From assembly GCA_947085035.1 (NCBI GenBank), contig CAMTUW010000015.1:1-64000 (forward strand): a stretch of 64,000 nt of DNA. The letters run 5' to 3'. A model generated the notes under the pieces. The model was not told the origin of the DNA, ran no database searches, and saw nothing but the letters and a program-made list of their open reading frames with translations. How positions within the stretch are numbered: the stretch's first letter is position 1; the number at the start of each line of letters is the position of its first letter. Below, piece by piece: positions 34,394 to 44,221 of this stretch. Source of the DNA: CAMTUW01 sp947085035. GTDB taxonomy: Bacteria; Actinomycetota; Coriobacteriia; Anaerosomatales; PHET01. The position numbers and the translations under genes are program-made.

Positions 34394-35944
34394 ATGAACA
34401 AAGTCACCCACTACACGGACACACGCGGCCGAAGCGACGGCCGCGCTCTGTTCACTGATGTCGTCGTACAAGGCATCGCTCCCGGCGGCGGGCTCTACGT
34501 ACCCGTCGGTCTTCCCGCGTTCAGCCTCGAAGAGATCCTCTCGTTTCGCGACAAGCCCTACTGGCAGCGCGCTGCCGCGGTCTTCTCGCGCTTCGGCGTG
34601 AACCTGGATGCCGACCGGGTCGACATGCTCATGCGAGCGGCCTACGGCGAGCAGTGGGATGACAAGCGAGTCGCTCCCGTCGAAGAGGTCACCGCCGACA
34701 TACACGTGCTCGAGCTGTGGCACGGCCCCACCAGCGCCTTCAAAGACATGGCCCTGCAGTGCATGCCGCTCTTCTTCAGTGAAGGAGTGGAGGCCCAGCA
34801 GCAGCGCGATGAGCTCCAAGACGACATTCTCGTGCTCGTTGCCACCAGCGGCGACACGGGAAAAGCCGCGCTCGAGGGTTTCGCCGACAGGGCGCACACC
34901 TCAATCATCGTCTTTTACCCGGTAGACGGCGTCTCCGACATCCAGCGCGCGCAGATGGTCACGCAGCGTGGCGCCAACGTGGGCGTGTTCAGCGTGAGAG
35001 GCAACTTCGACGACTGCCAAAGCGCGGTCAAATCCGCGTTCGAAGACGATGCGTTCACCGCATGGCTCCATGAGACGGGCCGCCTCACTCTGTCCTCGGC
35101 GAACTCGATCAACTGGGGACGACTGCTGCCCCAGATCGTCTACTACGTGAGCGCGTATTCAGACATGGTGTCAGGCGGCGGGGTGAAGGCCGGCGAACCC
35201 ATGGACGTGTGTGTGCCGACCGGCAACTTCGGAAACATCCTGGGCGCCTACTACGCGCGCCTCATAGGCGTCCCGATCGGCAGGCTTGTCTGCGCCTCCA
35301 ACGAGAACAACGTGCTCACCGACTTCATCGCGACCGGTGTCTACGACATCTCGGACCGCCGCTTCGTGACGACTCCCTCGCCCTCGATGGACATCCTCGT
35401 CTCATCGAACCTCGAGCGGCTGCTCTTCCACCTGGCGGGCCCCGAGCGCGTGCGCGAGTGGATGGCCGACCTTTCCGAGAAACGTCGCTTCCACGTCGAT
35501 CACGACACCTTCGCCGCCGTGCGCGAGCTGTTCTGGGGCGAGTACGTCACCAACGACGACTCCCTCGCCACCATCAAGCGGGTCTATGACGAGACGGGCT
35601 ACCTGCTCGACCCTCACACCGCGGTGGCATGGGAGGTCGCAGAGCGCACCCGCGGCGAGAACCCCATGCTGGTCGTCTCGACCGCGCACTGGGCGAAGTT
35701 CGGCACCGACGTGGCTAAAGCCCTGCTCGACTTGGCCTACGACGCACCGCTCCCCGCGGCTTACGCCGGGCTTTCCGGCACAGAGCTGCTCACGAGAATC
35801 CACGCGCTCGCGCCCAAGGCAGCGCGAGTCCCGCAGGCCCTTGCCGATCTGGACGAAGCCCCGGTGAGATTCGATTCGGTCGTCGATGCGGGACTCGACG
35901 GCGTCGAAGCGGCGGTCCGGCAGTGGCTCGAGACCGGTCGCTGA
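34394..35944 (+). CDS. thrC: Threonine synthase
   Basis: 516 residues from ATG 34394 (a start at 34385 adds three residues). PLP enzyme turning O-phosphohomoserine into threonine. Seen: THYTDTRGR start, PLP Lys in GPTSAFKDMALQ, VATSGDTGKAALEGF, and CVPTGNFGNILGAYYA. The yeast/E. coli-like long form. Divergent from the PGM-like gene, with which it would share the pathway. Confidence 0.95.
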   Translation: MNKVTHYTDTRGRSDGRALFTDVVVQGIAPGGGLYVPVGLPAFSLEEILSFRDKPYWQRAAAVFSRFGVNLDADRVDMLMRAAYGEQWDDKRVAPVEEVTADIHVLELWHGPTSAFKDMALQCMPLFFSEGVEAQQQRDELQDDILVLVATSGDTGKAALEGFADRAHTSIIVFYPVDGVSDIQRAQMVTQRGANVGVFSVRGNFDDCQSAVKSAFEDDAFTAWLHETGRLTLSSANSINWGRLLPQIVYYVSAYSDMVSGGGVKAGEPMDVCVPTGNFGNILGAYYARLIGVPIGRLVCASNENNVLTDFIATGVYDISDRRFVTTPSPSMDILVSSNLERLLFHLAGPERVREWMADLSEKRRFHVDHDTFAAVRELFWGEYVTNDDSLATIKRVYDETGYLLDPHTAVAWEVAERTRGENPMLVVSTAHWAKFGTDVAKALLDLAYDAPLPAAYAGLSGTELLTRIHALAPKAARVPQALADLDEAPVRFDSVVDAGLDGVEAAVRQWLETGR

Positions 35945-35963
35945 CGGCGATCGCGAGATCTTG

Positions 35964-37007
35964 CTACAGCGTGGCCATCTGCACGTTGGAGAAACGCCGC
36001 CTGTAAAACATCGAGTAATCGACTTTGCGCTCCAGCGCGCCGATGATCGGCACTGCGAAATTCACCTTCTCGAAGGTCTGAGCGCTTCCCAGTCCGCCGG
36101 GCGAGAAGACATTGACCTCCATGAGTTTGTCCCCGACGATGTCGAGTCCCACGAGGAACATGCCGTCTGCGACGAGCTTGGGTCGGACGATCTCGGCGAT
36201 GCGCAGATCGCGCTCGGTGATGGTGGCAGCCGCGATCGCTCCCCCCGCCTGCACGTTCGAGCGAACGTCGTCACCCTGCCGAATCCGCCGGAAGGCGGCG
36301 TAGTGGCCCTTGTAGCGCAACGGGCGCCCGTTGAGCATGAACAGTCGCGTATCCCCCTGCTCGGCTTCTTCGAGATACTCCTGCGCGATCACGTATCCGT
36401 CGCGAGTCAACGCATCGATCATCTGATTCAGGTTCTTGTTCGAGGCGTGGTCGACGAGGAAGACGCCCTTGCCCCCACTACCCTGCAGGGGCTTGAGCAC
36501 GGCGCGACCCCCCTCGGACTTCACGAACTCCTTGATCTCGTCGCGATCGCGCGTGATGACCGTCCTGGGACGGACCTCTTCAGGGAACAGTTGGAAGTAC
36601 ATCTTGTTCATCGCCTTGGCCAGACCGTTCGGATCGTTCAAGACGATGACGCCGTTGCGCATCGCGATACGTCCGAAATCGATACCCGCTTTCTGACGCC
36701 ACGGTTCATCGACGTCTTGCGCCGGATCGTTTCTGAGCATCAGCACGTCAAGGTCGTCAACGGTGATGCGGCGCGTCCGGTGGCTCTTGCCGCGAAGGCC
36801 CGAGAGATACGCGGCGCCGGTAGCGTACTTGTCCTTCGGCGCATGACGCGCTCGGGCACGCACCATCTCGTCGGTGTCATAAGCGAAGTCGCCGGGGGTC
36901 ATGACCCAGGCCTCGTGGCCGGCGTTGATCGCAGCCATGGCAAGACGGGTCGTCGAGTACCCCGGTTGCTCGGTAGCGATGTCATTGACGAGGAATCCGA
37001 TTCTCAT
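35964..37007 (-). CDS. GshB-like ATP-grasp ligase
   Basis: 347 residues from ATG 37007 (MRIGFLVNDIA); an in-frame ATG at 37028 is an alternative. The fold is that of glutathione synthetase: RNDPAQDVDEPWRQKAGIDFG, NDPNGLAKAMNKMYFQLFPE, VLKPLQGSGGKGVFLVD and LVGLDIVGDKLMEVNVFSPGG. The order and loops match GshB, but there is no gshA (glutamate-cysteine ligase) here and the gene sits next to an amidohydrolase, so the product may be another peptide-like compound. Confidence 0.85.
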   Translation of the reverse strand: MRIGFLVNDIATEQPGYSTTRLAMAAINAGHEAWVMTPGDFAYDTDEMVRARARHAPKDKYATGAAYLSGLRGKSHRTRRITVDDLDVLMLRNDPAQDVDEPWRQKAGIDFGRIAMRNGVIVLNDPNGLAKAMNKMYFQLFPEEVRPRTVITRDRDEIKEFVKSEGGRAVLKPLQGSGGKGVFLVDHASNKNLNQMIDALTRDGYVIAQEYLEEAEQGDTRLFMLNGRPLRYKGHYAAFRRIRQGDDVRSNVQAGGAIAAATITERDLRIAEIVRPKLVADGMFLVGLDIVGDKLMEVNVFSPGGLGSAQTFEKVNFAVPIIGALERKVDYSMFYRRRFSNVQMATL

Positions 37008-37108
37008 ACCGGTGCACAGACCTTTCATGACGTACGGCTCTGAAGGCTCAAACCGAAACAGTATGCACCGCCGGACTGAGTTTCGATAGGCGCTCTGGCG
37101 AGAAATGC

Positions 37109-37903
37109 TCAGCGCAGCGCTGAGAGTGCATCTTCGACCGCGACGGCAGCGGCGCTCAGTGCGCCGCGCAGCGACGTGATCCTCGCGAAGTCGGGCTCGC
37201 CGGTCCACTCGTCCATGAAGGTCTTCTTGAACTCGATGGCGAGAGGACAACCCACCTCCGGAAACATCTGCGCCACCCACTGGGCGAGATGGCCTCCGCC
37301 GAACTTGACGTTCTCGCGCACGTCGAGTCCGTGCTGGCCCAAAGACTCCATGAAAGCATCCACCACGGGCGCCCAACGATCTCGATCGATGTGACGTGTC
37401 CCGAGATTCACCTCCGGGTTCGCCGCCGCATCCGCCGGCAACCGATCAGCACCGTCGCGGCGATGGTTGTAGCTGTGCAGGTCAAGCACCACGAACCTAC
37501 CGTGAGCGGTCTGAAGTCGCTCCAGCTCGCATCTGGTCTCGTCGTAGAAGGCGTCGTAGGTGGATAGCGAGATCCGCTTCTGCGCCTCGGGAAGCGCACC
37601 GTTCCACACCGAAAGCCCCCACGCGTCTGACGGACCGACGTAGACCGCCCGTTCCCGAGGACGGTTCAGGTCAACCTCGAACCGAGAGCGAAGCACCTCG
37701 ACGAGGCGCATGTCACAAGGGGCCATCAGCGTCGTGAAGGGATCCTCCTCACGGAGGCGCTCGTCCTCACCGAGGCGAAGATGCGCTTCCAGCCCCGGCC
37801 GTACGCTGTGCCCACTGTGCAGAGCGAAGGCGATCAGCGGACTGTCCACTCCGGAGTGAACCTGCGCAAGTGGCGCACCACCGGCCTGGATGACGCGGAC
37901 CAT
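37109..37903 (-). CDS. N-formylglutamate amidohydrolase-family protein
   Basis: 264 residues from ATG 37903 (GGAGG 5 nt upstream). COG3741 zinc hydrolase fold: ALHSGHSVRP, LDLHSYNHRRDG, NLGTRHIDRDRW and LAIEFKKTFMDEWTGEPD. HutG in histidine breakdown belongs here, but no hut genes are nearby. 101 bp before the GshB-like gene on the same strand, so probably one operon; the pairing suggests making and trimming of a glutamyl or related amide. Confidence 0.82.
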   Translation of the reverse strand: MVRVIQAGGAPLAQVHSGVDSPLIAFALHSGHSVRPGLEAHLRLGEDERLREEDPFTTLMAPCDMRLVEVLRSRFEVDLNRPRERAVYVGPSDAWGLSVWNGALPEAQKRISLSTYDAFYDETRCELERLQTAHGRFVVLDLHSYNHRRDGADRLPADAAANPEVNLGTRHIDRDRWAPVVDAFMESLGQHGLDVRENVKFGGGHLAQWVAQMFPEVGCPLAIEFKKTFMDEWTGEPDFARITSLRGALSAAAVAVEDALSALR

Positions 37904-38083
37904 CACAGCCTCCTACGGCTCGAGCACGAGCTGAATCAGCAGCACCTATCTGGAATATGCAGTTCCTCCGAGAAATCATACTTTGCTCGTCAGGAGATGG
38001 CATGCACGTTGCTATTTGTTGAGCAAGAGCTGGGCGACCCGTCCACCCTCCCCCTCGGGCGGGGAACGCCCCTCAGAACTAGA

Positions 38084-38116
38084 CAGAACGCGCCTACCCC
38101 CCTCAGGCGCGTTCTG
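38084..38116. terminator. Perfect 12-bp hairpin, probable terminator of pstB
   Basis: CAGAACGCGCCT (38084-38095) pairs exactly with AGGCGCGTTCTG (38105-38116), 9-nt loop. It lies 20 nt past the pstB stop. No T-tract follows in the pst direction, so termination is likely but not proven. No phoU gene follows pstB. The rest of the 230-bp gap shows nothing else. Confidence 0.6.
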
Positions 38117-38135
38117 GCGTTTCCGAGGCCGAACG

Positions 38136-38921
38136 CTACCCGAAACGCCCGGTGATATAGGCCTCGGTACGCTTGTCGTGGGGGTTTGTGAACATCGTCT
38201 TCGTGTCACCGACTTCAATGAGCTCGGCCGGGCGATCCATCGACTCGCGAAGCATGAACGCCGTCCGGTCCGAGATGCGAGCCGCCTGCTGCATGTTGTG
38301 GGTGACGATGACGATGGTCACGCTGTTCTTGAGTTCACTGATCGTGTCCTCGATCAACTGGGTGGAGATCGGGTCGAGCGCTGAAGCGGGCTCGTCCATC
38401 AGCAACCCCTCAGGCTTGGTGGCGAGCGCTCGCGCGATGCACAGCCGCTGCTGCTGGCCACCGGACAACTCGAAAGCGTGCTTCTTCAGTGACTTCTTGA
38501 CTTCGGTCCAAAGCGCTGCGCGCTCAAGCGATTCCTGCACGAGGTCATCGAGCTGGCTTCTCGACAGCCTGTCGTGGGTGCGCGGACCGAACGCGACGTT
38601 GTCATAGATCGACATGGGGAAGGGATTCGGCTTCTGAAACACCTGCCCCACGCGGACGCGCAGCTCCACGGGATCGACCGTGCGGTCGTAGATATCGACT
38701 CCATCAAGCAGTATCCGCCCACCAACGGTGACGCCCCCGATCTCATCGTTCATGCGATTCAGGCAGCGCAGGAGCGTTGACTTCCCGCAACCGGACGGAC
38801 CTATGAGCGCCGTGACCGAGCAGGGCTCGATACTCATGCTCACCCCGGCCACCGCCGTTTCGCGCCCATAGCTCACTGAGACATTCGTGAGTTCGAACGA
38901 CCCGAGTGCCGCGTCTACCAT
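38136..38921 (-). CDS. pstB: Phosphate ABC transporter ATPase
   Basis: 261 residues from ATG 38921, set by AAAGGAG 8 nt upstream. Walker [27 protein letters not shown] loop diagnostic of PstB, signature LSGGQQQR, Walker [13 protein letters not shown], switch [10 protein letters not shown]. It overlaps pstA by 7 nt. Energises high-affinity phosphate uptake. Confidence 0.97.
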   Translation of the reverse strand: MVDAALGSFELTNVSVSYGRETAVAGVSMSIEPCSVTALIGPSGCGKSTLLRCLNRMNDEIGGVTVGGRILLDGVDIYDRTVDPVELRVRVGQVFQKPNPFPMSIYDNVAFGPRTHDRLSRSQLDDLVQESLERAALWTEVKKSLKKHAFELSGGQQQRLCIARALATKPEGLLMDEPASALDPISTQLIEDTISELKNSVTIVIVTHNMQQAARISDRTAFMLRESMDRPAELIEVGDTKTMFTNPHDKRTEAYITGRFG

Positions 38922-39775
38922 CTGATCCGTCTCCTTTGGCGTGCGCGCCACGTTGCCGCGGCGACGTTGATGATGCTGACCCCGGCTACAAGAACGAGCG
39001 CCGTGCCCCAGACGATGTCAGGAGCCGGCTTCGGCGCCTGTGTGGCCATGATGTAGAGGTGATACGGGAGAGCCATCGTCGGCTCGAACGCGGTCTTCGG
39101 GATCGGCGCGTAGAACGCGACCGCTGTCACGAGGATGGGGGCGGTCTCACCGGCTGCCCGGGACAGACCGAGAATCGACCCGGTGACGATGCCGGGTGCC
39201 GCCGCCGGTAGAACCACACGAAGAATGGTCGACAGCCTGCTGGCCCCCAACGCGAGGGCGGCCTGCCGCAGGTCACGCGGCACCTGATTGAGAGCCTCTT
39301 CCGTGGCGGTGATGATGACCGGCAGGGTCAGACACGCCAAAGTGAGCGAACCGGCGATGACGGATCGGCCAAGACCCATCGCGAGCACGAAGACCGCGAG
39401 GCCGAACAGCCCGTAGACGATCGAGGGGACGCCCGCCATGTTCGCGATCGCCAACCGCATGATCCTCGTCAAACGGTTCTTCTTGGCGTACTCCGCCAGA
39501 TATATGCCCGCCATCACACCAACCGGAAGCGCGAAAAGCGCGGTGTAGAACGTGAGCAGCATGGTCCCGTACAGAGCCGGCCAGATGCCGCCCGCCGTCA
39601 TGTTGCCCCGTGGACGATCGGTGAGGAACTCCCAACTGATCGAACCGGCCCCCTGATACAGGATGAAGCCGAGAACGAAGACGACCACACTCAACACGGT
39701 CAGGGTGGCGGCACCTGTCACGAACTTCGCGACGGCCTCGATCGCGCGGGCCTGCTTGACTCGCAGACGGCTCAT
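38915..39775 (-). CDS. pstA: Phosphate ABC transporter permease
   Basis: 286 residues from ATG 39775 (ATGA overlap with pstC stop; AGGAGG 8 nt upstream). About six membrane helices, with [19 protein letters not shown] and the EAA-like loop [20 protein letters not shown], then [10 protein letters not shown] typical of PstA. Confidence 0.96.
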   Translation of the reverse strand: MSRLRVKQARAIEAVAKFVTGAATLTVLSVVVFVLGFILYQGAGSISWEFLTDRPRGNMTAGGIWPALYGTMLLTFYTALFALPVGVMAGIYLAEYAKKNRLTRIMRLAIANMAGVPSIVYGLFGLAVFVLAMGLGRSVIAGSLTLACLTLPVIITATEEALNQVPRDLRQAALALGASRLSTILRVVLPAAAPGIVTGSILGLSRAAGETAPILVTAVAFYAPIPKTAFEPTMALPYHLYIMATQAPKPAPDIVWGTALVLVAGVSIINVAAATWRARQRRRIRW

Positions 39776-40695
39776 CGACGCCACCTCCTGCGCTGGCGTT
39801 CGAGAACCACGTCGGCGACGAGATTCACCGCGAAGGTGATGACGAACAGAACGAGTGCCATCGCGAACAGCACCGAGTAGTGCTCGCCCCCTTGGACGAC
39901 CTCGGCCATCTCGCCTGCGATGGTCCCCGGCATGGTGCGGGCCGACACGAAAGGCGTCGCGAGGATGATGCCCGCGTTGCCCGCGAGCATGAGCACGACC
40001 ATCGTCTCACCGATGGCTCGCCCCAAGGCGAGCATGACCGCTGCGAAGATTCCGCTCGAAGCAGCGGGCAAGACGACCTTGAACGTCGTCTGCCAACGGG
40101 TGTTGCCAAGCGCGAGTGAGCCCGTGCGCAGGTCCGCCGGCACAGCATGCAGGGCATCCTCAGCGATGGAGATGAGGGTCGGCAGAGCCATGATCCCAAC
40201 GAGGATACCGGCCGTGAACGCCGTGAGCCCCGTGTCGAGTCCGAGCCAGACTCTGAAACGCGGCACGAGCAAATAGATGCCGAGCAGGCCCAAGACGACC
40301 GACGGAACCGCCGCCTGGAACTCGATCACGGACTTGGCGATGTCCTTGATTCGACCCTTCGCGAACTCAGATATGTAGATCGCTGCGGCGAGTCCCAGCG
40401 GAACACACAGCACCAGCGCGACCGCCGTGACCCACAGTGATCCGGTGATCGCCGGGAGGAAACCATAGGACGCGTTGTGGCTCGTGGGGAACCAGTCAGA
40501 GCCGGCGAGCATGTCGAAGATGCCAACGTCACGTAGCGCTCGAACCGAATTGAGCGCCAGGAACACAGTGATCGCGCCGAGTATGATGACCGCCGCGAGT
40601 CCTGACAGGTGGATGATTCTCGTGACGACGTTTTCGGCCGCCCGCCTGATCGACGGGCGACCGTTGCGCCGTCTCGCAAGAGAGACGTCTGTCAT
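39772..40695 (-). CDS. pstC: Phosphate ABC transporter permease
   Basis: 307 residues, about six helices. Seen: GSDWFPTSHNASYGFLPAIT, AIYISEFAKGRIKDIAKSVI, EDALHAVPADLRTGSLALG and GRAIGETMVVLMLAGN, the PstC pattern. Six nt after the pstS stop. Confidence 0.96.
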   Translation of the reverse strand: MTDVSLARRRNGRPSIRRAAENVVTRIIHLSGLAAVIILGAITVFLALNSVRALRDVGIFDMLAGSDWFPTSHNASYGFLPAITGSLWVTAVALVLCVPLGLAAAIYISEFAKGRIKDIAKSVIEFQAAVPSVVLGLLGIYLLVPRFRVWLGLDTGLTAFTAGILVGIMALPTLISIAEDALHAVPADLRTGSLALGNTRWQTTFKVVLPAASSGIFAAVMLALGRAIGETMVVLMLAGNAGIILATPFVSARTMPGTIAGEMAEVVQGGEHYSVLFAMALVLFVITFAVNLVADVVLERQRRRWRR

Positions 40696-40701
40696 CAGCG
40701 C

Positions 40702-41556
40702 CTACTTGGCAACGGGAACGAACCCGAGCTCCGTGGCGATAGCCTGTCCGTCAGGGCCGAGAATCCAATCGAGGTAGGTCCGCATCACGCCAGTGGGCTC
40801 ACCGTTGCTGTACATGTAGAGTCCACGAGACAACGGGTAGCTGCCATCCAGGGCGGTATCGATCGACGCGGCGACACCATCGATCTCGACGACCTTGAGA
40901 TCGGGAGTGATGAACCCGAGACCGACATAGCCGATCGCGTTGGGATTTGCTTTGGTCTCATCGACGATCCCTTGCGTCGAAGCCAGGAGCTTCGTCGCCC
41001 TTGAGTACTCCTTCTCCTTGCCAACAACCGCTTCCTTGAAGAACTCGTAGGTACCGGAGGCGCTGTCGCGCGAGAGCAACACGATCTGGGCATCAGCGCC
41101 GCCGACATTCTTCCAGTTCACGATCTCACCGCGATATATCTGGCCCAGCTGCTCGAGCGTAAGACCCTTGACGGCGTTAGAGGGGTGAATGACCACCGCG
41201 ATGCCGTCCTTGGCCACCTCGGTCTCGACGAAGTTGGTGCCTCTGCCTTCGGCCTCGACCCTCTCCTCGTCTTTGACCTCGCGTGACGCGTTCGCGAAAT
41301 CGACCGTACCGTTGATGATCGCGGCGACGCCCGTTCCCGTGCCGCCACCCTTGATCGAGATCATGACGTCGGGATTGACTTCTTCAAACGCTTCTCGCCA
41401 GCCATTGGCGAGATTGACCATGGTGTCAGACCCTTCGATGCGGATCGAGCCGGAGACATCGCTGTCTGATGTCTCGCCGGTCTTCCCACCACACCCCGCC
41501 AGCGCGATTGCGAGCACCGCCACGAGCGAGAACGTGATCAACCTCTGCACCTTCAC
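40702..41556 (-). CDS. pstS: Phosphate-binding lipoprotein
   Basis: 284 residues from GTG 41556 with GGGGAG about 8 nt upstream; a GTG at 41562 is too close to it. Lipoprotein signal with lipobox LAGC at about residue 22. Phosphate-binding loops IEGSDTM, KGGGTGTG and SRDSASGTYEFF are those of PstS. First gene of pstSCAB, facing phoPR across a 195-bp gap that carries the PHO-box-like repeat. Confidence 0.96.
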   Translation of the reverse strand: MKVQRLITFSLVAVLAIALAGCGGKTGETSDSDVSGSIRIEGSDTMVNLANGWREAFEEVNPDVMISIKGGGTGTGVAAIINGTVDFANASREVKDEERVEAEGRGTNFVETEVAKDGIAVVIHPSNAVKGLTLEQLGQIYRGEIVNWKNVGGADAQIVLLSRDSASGTYEFFKEAVVGKEKEYSRATKLLASTQGIVDETKANPNAIGYVGLGFITPDLKVVEIDGVAASIDTALDGSYPLSRGLYMYSNGEPTGVMRTYLDWILGPDGQAIATELGFVPVAK

Positions 41557-41670
41557 TGCCACTCCCCTTCACGTCTGATATGTCGCGTCGAAGTGAAAAC
41601 GAATCCGACAGTGATGCTACGGGTACTGCGAGCGCAATTGGTTACACAGCGGTTAACTTCTGGAGGTCAA

Positions 41671-41687
41671 TGTGAAACGTATGTGAA
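41671..41687 (-). promoter_or_regulatory. PHO-box-like direct repeat between pstS and phoP
   Basis: On the minus strand TTCACA occurs at 41682-41687 and 41671-41676, spaced by 5 nt (11-bp period), matching the TT(A/C)ACA-N5 repeats bound by PhoP in Gram-positive bacteria. It lies 115 bp before pstS and 64 bp before phoP, so it may serve both directions. A nearby GGTTAA (41651-41656) could be another half-site. Confidence 0.6.
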
Positions 41688-41750
41688 AGAGGCTCACGAA
41701 CGCTGCATCACGTGGCATGATGGGGATGTTGGCGACCACCGGAGGCATCC

Positions 41751-42464
41751 ATGTCGACCATACTCGTCGTCGAAGACGACCCCATCATCCGCCAGACGGT
41801 CGAATACGCCCTGAAAAGAGCTGGATTCGATGTACGTTCAGCTGCAGACGGACCCGCCGGGCTCGCTACCGCAGAAGAGAGCGATCCGGACCTCGTGTTG
41901 CTCGACCTCATGTTGCCCGGAATGGACGGATACGAGGTGGCCGAACGATTGCGCGCCACCGGCCGCGATGTCGCCATCATCATGGTGACCGCGCTCGATA
42001 CAGAGCGCGACAAGGTCAAAGGCCTCGATGCCGGGGCCGATGACTACATCACGAAGCCCTTCTCCATGGAGGAGTTGCTTGCGCGGGTGCGGGCCAACCT
42101 GCGCCGCGTGCGCGCCCGCGAGACGCTCGCTGACAGCCGGACACTCGAGGTCGGCGATCTCATCATCGAACCGGCGTCCTTCCGCGTCTCGGTGGGCGAA
42201 AGACCTGCTCGCCTTCGACTGAAGGAGTTCCAGCTCTTACTCGCGCTGGCGAAACGGCCTGGCCGCCTGTGCACACGCCAGATGCTCGCCGAGGAGGTCT
42301 GGGGCTACGATCACCTCCCGTCGTCGCGCACGATCGACGTACATGTCCGGCGAGTGCGCCAAGCGATCGAGGACCCTTCCGAATACGTCTACATACACAC
42401 CGTTCACGGCTTGGGATATCGGTTCGAGCCCCTCCGCAAGGACCATGAAGGGCTTGCCTCGTGA
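41751..42464 (+). CDS. phoP: OmpR-family response regulator, PhoP-like
   Basis: 237 residues. Receiver domain: acidic pair EDD, phospho-Asp in LVLLDLMLPGMDG, Thr in VTALD, Lys in TKPFSM. C-terminal winged helix: KEFQLLLALAKRPGRLCTR and SSRTIDVHVRRVRQAIE. Divergent from pstSCAB and coupled to its sensor by a GTGA overlap, so a phosphate regulator. Confidence 0.92.
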   Translation: MSTILVVEDDPIIRQTVEYALKRAGFDVRSAADGPAGLATAEESDPDLVLLDLMLPGMDGYEVAERLRATGRDVAIIMVTALDTERDKVKGLDAGADDYITKPFSMEELLARVRANLRRVRARETLADSRTLEVGDLIIEPASFRVSVGERPARLRLKEFQLLLALAKRPGRLCTRQMLAEEVWGYDHLPSSRTIDVHVRRVRQAIEDPSEYVYIHTVHGLGYRFEPLRKDHEGLAS

Positions 42465-44221
42465 CGCGCCTACACCGATTCGGCTTCTCGCTGCTCGCGC
42501 GCCTCATCGTCGGCTACCTGCTCGTCGCCGCCGTGTTCGCCGCAGCGTGGCTCTGGTCGCTGTACGGCCCGCTCACCGATGCGGCCCTTCGCAGGCAGGA
42601 GAGAAACCTCACGGTCGTCGCACAGGGCGCCGCACTGGTCGCTAAGCGATCGGGAGGCGACGTCGCGGAGCTGGCACGCGATCTCGTCGCGCACACCGAC
42701 CTGCAACTCACGATCATCGACACTGACGGCACGGTGCTCGCCGACTCACAGGTCGCTGTCGACGTTGCGGGGAACCAGTCCCGCAAGCCCGAGGTCATCG
42801 CCGCGTTGCGCGGTGAGACCGGCATCGAGAAGCGCGTCTCGCGGATCACAGGTATCGAGGAGCTCTACGTCGCCGTTCCCACGACCATCCAAGACACGCG
42901 CGCTGTGCTGCGGGTCGCGCAACCGCTCTCTGAGATCGAAGAGATCGCGGCGAGCTCCCGGCGCTTCGGTCTGTGGCTGCTCGCGTTCGCGCTTGCGGTC
43001 GCGGCGGCGGTCTCGGTCGCTGCGGCCCGAGCGGCGGCCGCTCCCGTGCGCGATCTCACTTTCGCCGCCCGCCGCATGGCCGCGGGCGACCTGGCCGTGC
43101 CGGTTCCCGAGATGCCGAGCGATCTGGCCGACCTCGCCCGATCGCTCTCTGAACTGCGCTCGCAGGTGCAAGCGCGGCTGGAGGCCCTTGAGACCGAACG
43201 CCGTACGCTGCGCTCGACGCTCGACGGACTCGCCGACACGGTGCTCGTCGTGGAGAAGGGCGTCGTCTTGGTGGCGAACCGGCAGGCCGATCGGATGTTT
43301 CGCGCACCGGAAGGCGGCTGGGAGGGCGCGCTCCTGCGCGACGCGCACCTGCCGGGCCCGCTCGCGAGCGCACTTGACGAGGCGCGTGGGTCGACGAGCG
43401 TCGTCTCGCTCGATCTGGCGCCTGACCCGACCGGACTCGCCTTCAGGCTCGTGGTCAGACCTCTCGATTCCGGCGCATCTCAAGATCGCTCGATCGTCGT
43501 GATCTCCGACATCACCGAGCGCACGCGTCTCGACAGCGTACGCCGCGATTTCGTGGCGAACGCGAGCCACGAGCTCAAGACACCCACGTCCGGCATCCGA
43601 CTGCTCGCTCAGGCGGCCGAATCCGCCGCCGTCGACGGCGATGCGGAGCTGTCGCTCTCATTCACGCGGCAGATCGAGGCCGAGACCGAGCGCCTCCAGT
43701 ACCTGGTCAGCGACCTGCTCGACCTGTCACGCCTGGAGTCGACCGCTTCCGATGATGCGATGGCAGACATCCGAGAGGCACTGGATCGGGCGCTCATGTC
43801 GCACCGCCCGGCCGCAGCTCGCAAGGGTCTTGCACTGAGCGTTGACATGGACGTGGTTCGCGGTGGTGACGTGTTCGTCCACGCGGATGCGACCGACGTG
43901 GCCATCGCGCTGGACAACCTGCTCGACAACGCGATCAGCTACACCGAGCACGGCTCGGTCCACGTGAGCGTCGCCGTCACAGAGGCCGCAGTCAGGATCG
44001 CTGTCACCGATACCGGACCGGGCATCGATCTCGCACACCAGTCCAGGATCTTCGAGCGCTTCTACCGAGTAGACCGGGGCCGCTCCCGCGATGCCGGCGG
44101 TACCGGGCTGGGTTTGGCGCTCGTGCGCCACGTCGCCGAGCGGGCCGGCGGAAGCGTGACGCTGACATCGGCACCCGACGAGGGCTCGACGTTCACGCTG
44201 AGCCTCCCGCGAGCTATCTGA
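42461..44221 (+). CDS. phoR: Sensor histidine kinase, PhoR-like
   Basis: 586 residues. Two membrane helices (about 10-30 and 168-190) enclose a periplasmic sensor; HAMP (about 190-245, AARRMAAGDLAVPVPE), a PAS-like region (about 250-350), HisKA with SHELKTPTSGI, and the ATPase domain with DNLLDNAISYTEHG, DTGPGID and GGTGLGLALV. GTG start overlaps the phoP stop. 3' end overlaps the convergent PAP2 gene by 8 nt. Confidence 0.92.
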   Translation: MTRLHRFGFSLLARLIVGYLLVAAVFAAAWLWSLYGPLTDAALRRQERNLTVVAQGAALVAKRSGGDVAELARDLVAHTDLQLTIIDTDGTVLADSQVAVDVAGNQSRKPEVIAALRGETGIEKRVSRITGIEELYVAVPTTIQDTRAVLRVAQPLSEIEEIAASSRRFGLWLLAFALAVAAAVSVAAARAAAAPVRDLTFAARRMAAGDLAVPVPEMPSDLADLARSLSELRSQVQARLEALETERRTLRSTLDGLADTVLVVEKGVVLVANRQADRMFRAPEGGWEGALLRDAHLPGPLASALDEARGSTSVVSLDLAPDPTGLAFRLVVRPLDSGASQDRSIVVISDITERTRLDSVRRDFVANASHELKTPTSGIRLLAQAAESAAVDGDAELSLSFTRQIEAETERLQYLVSDLLDLSRLESTASDDAMADIREALDRALMSHRPAAARKGLALSVDMDVVRGGDVFVHADATDVAIALDNLLDNAISYTEHGSVHVSVAVTEAAVRIAVTDTGPGIDLAHQSRIFERFYRVDRGRSRDAGGTGLGLALVRHVAERAGGSVTLTSAPDEGSTFTLSLPRAI

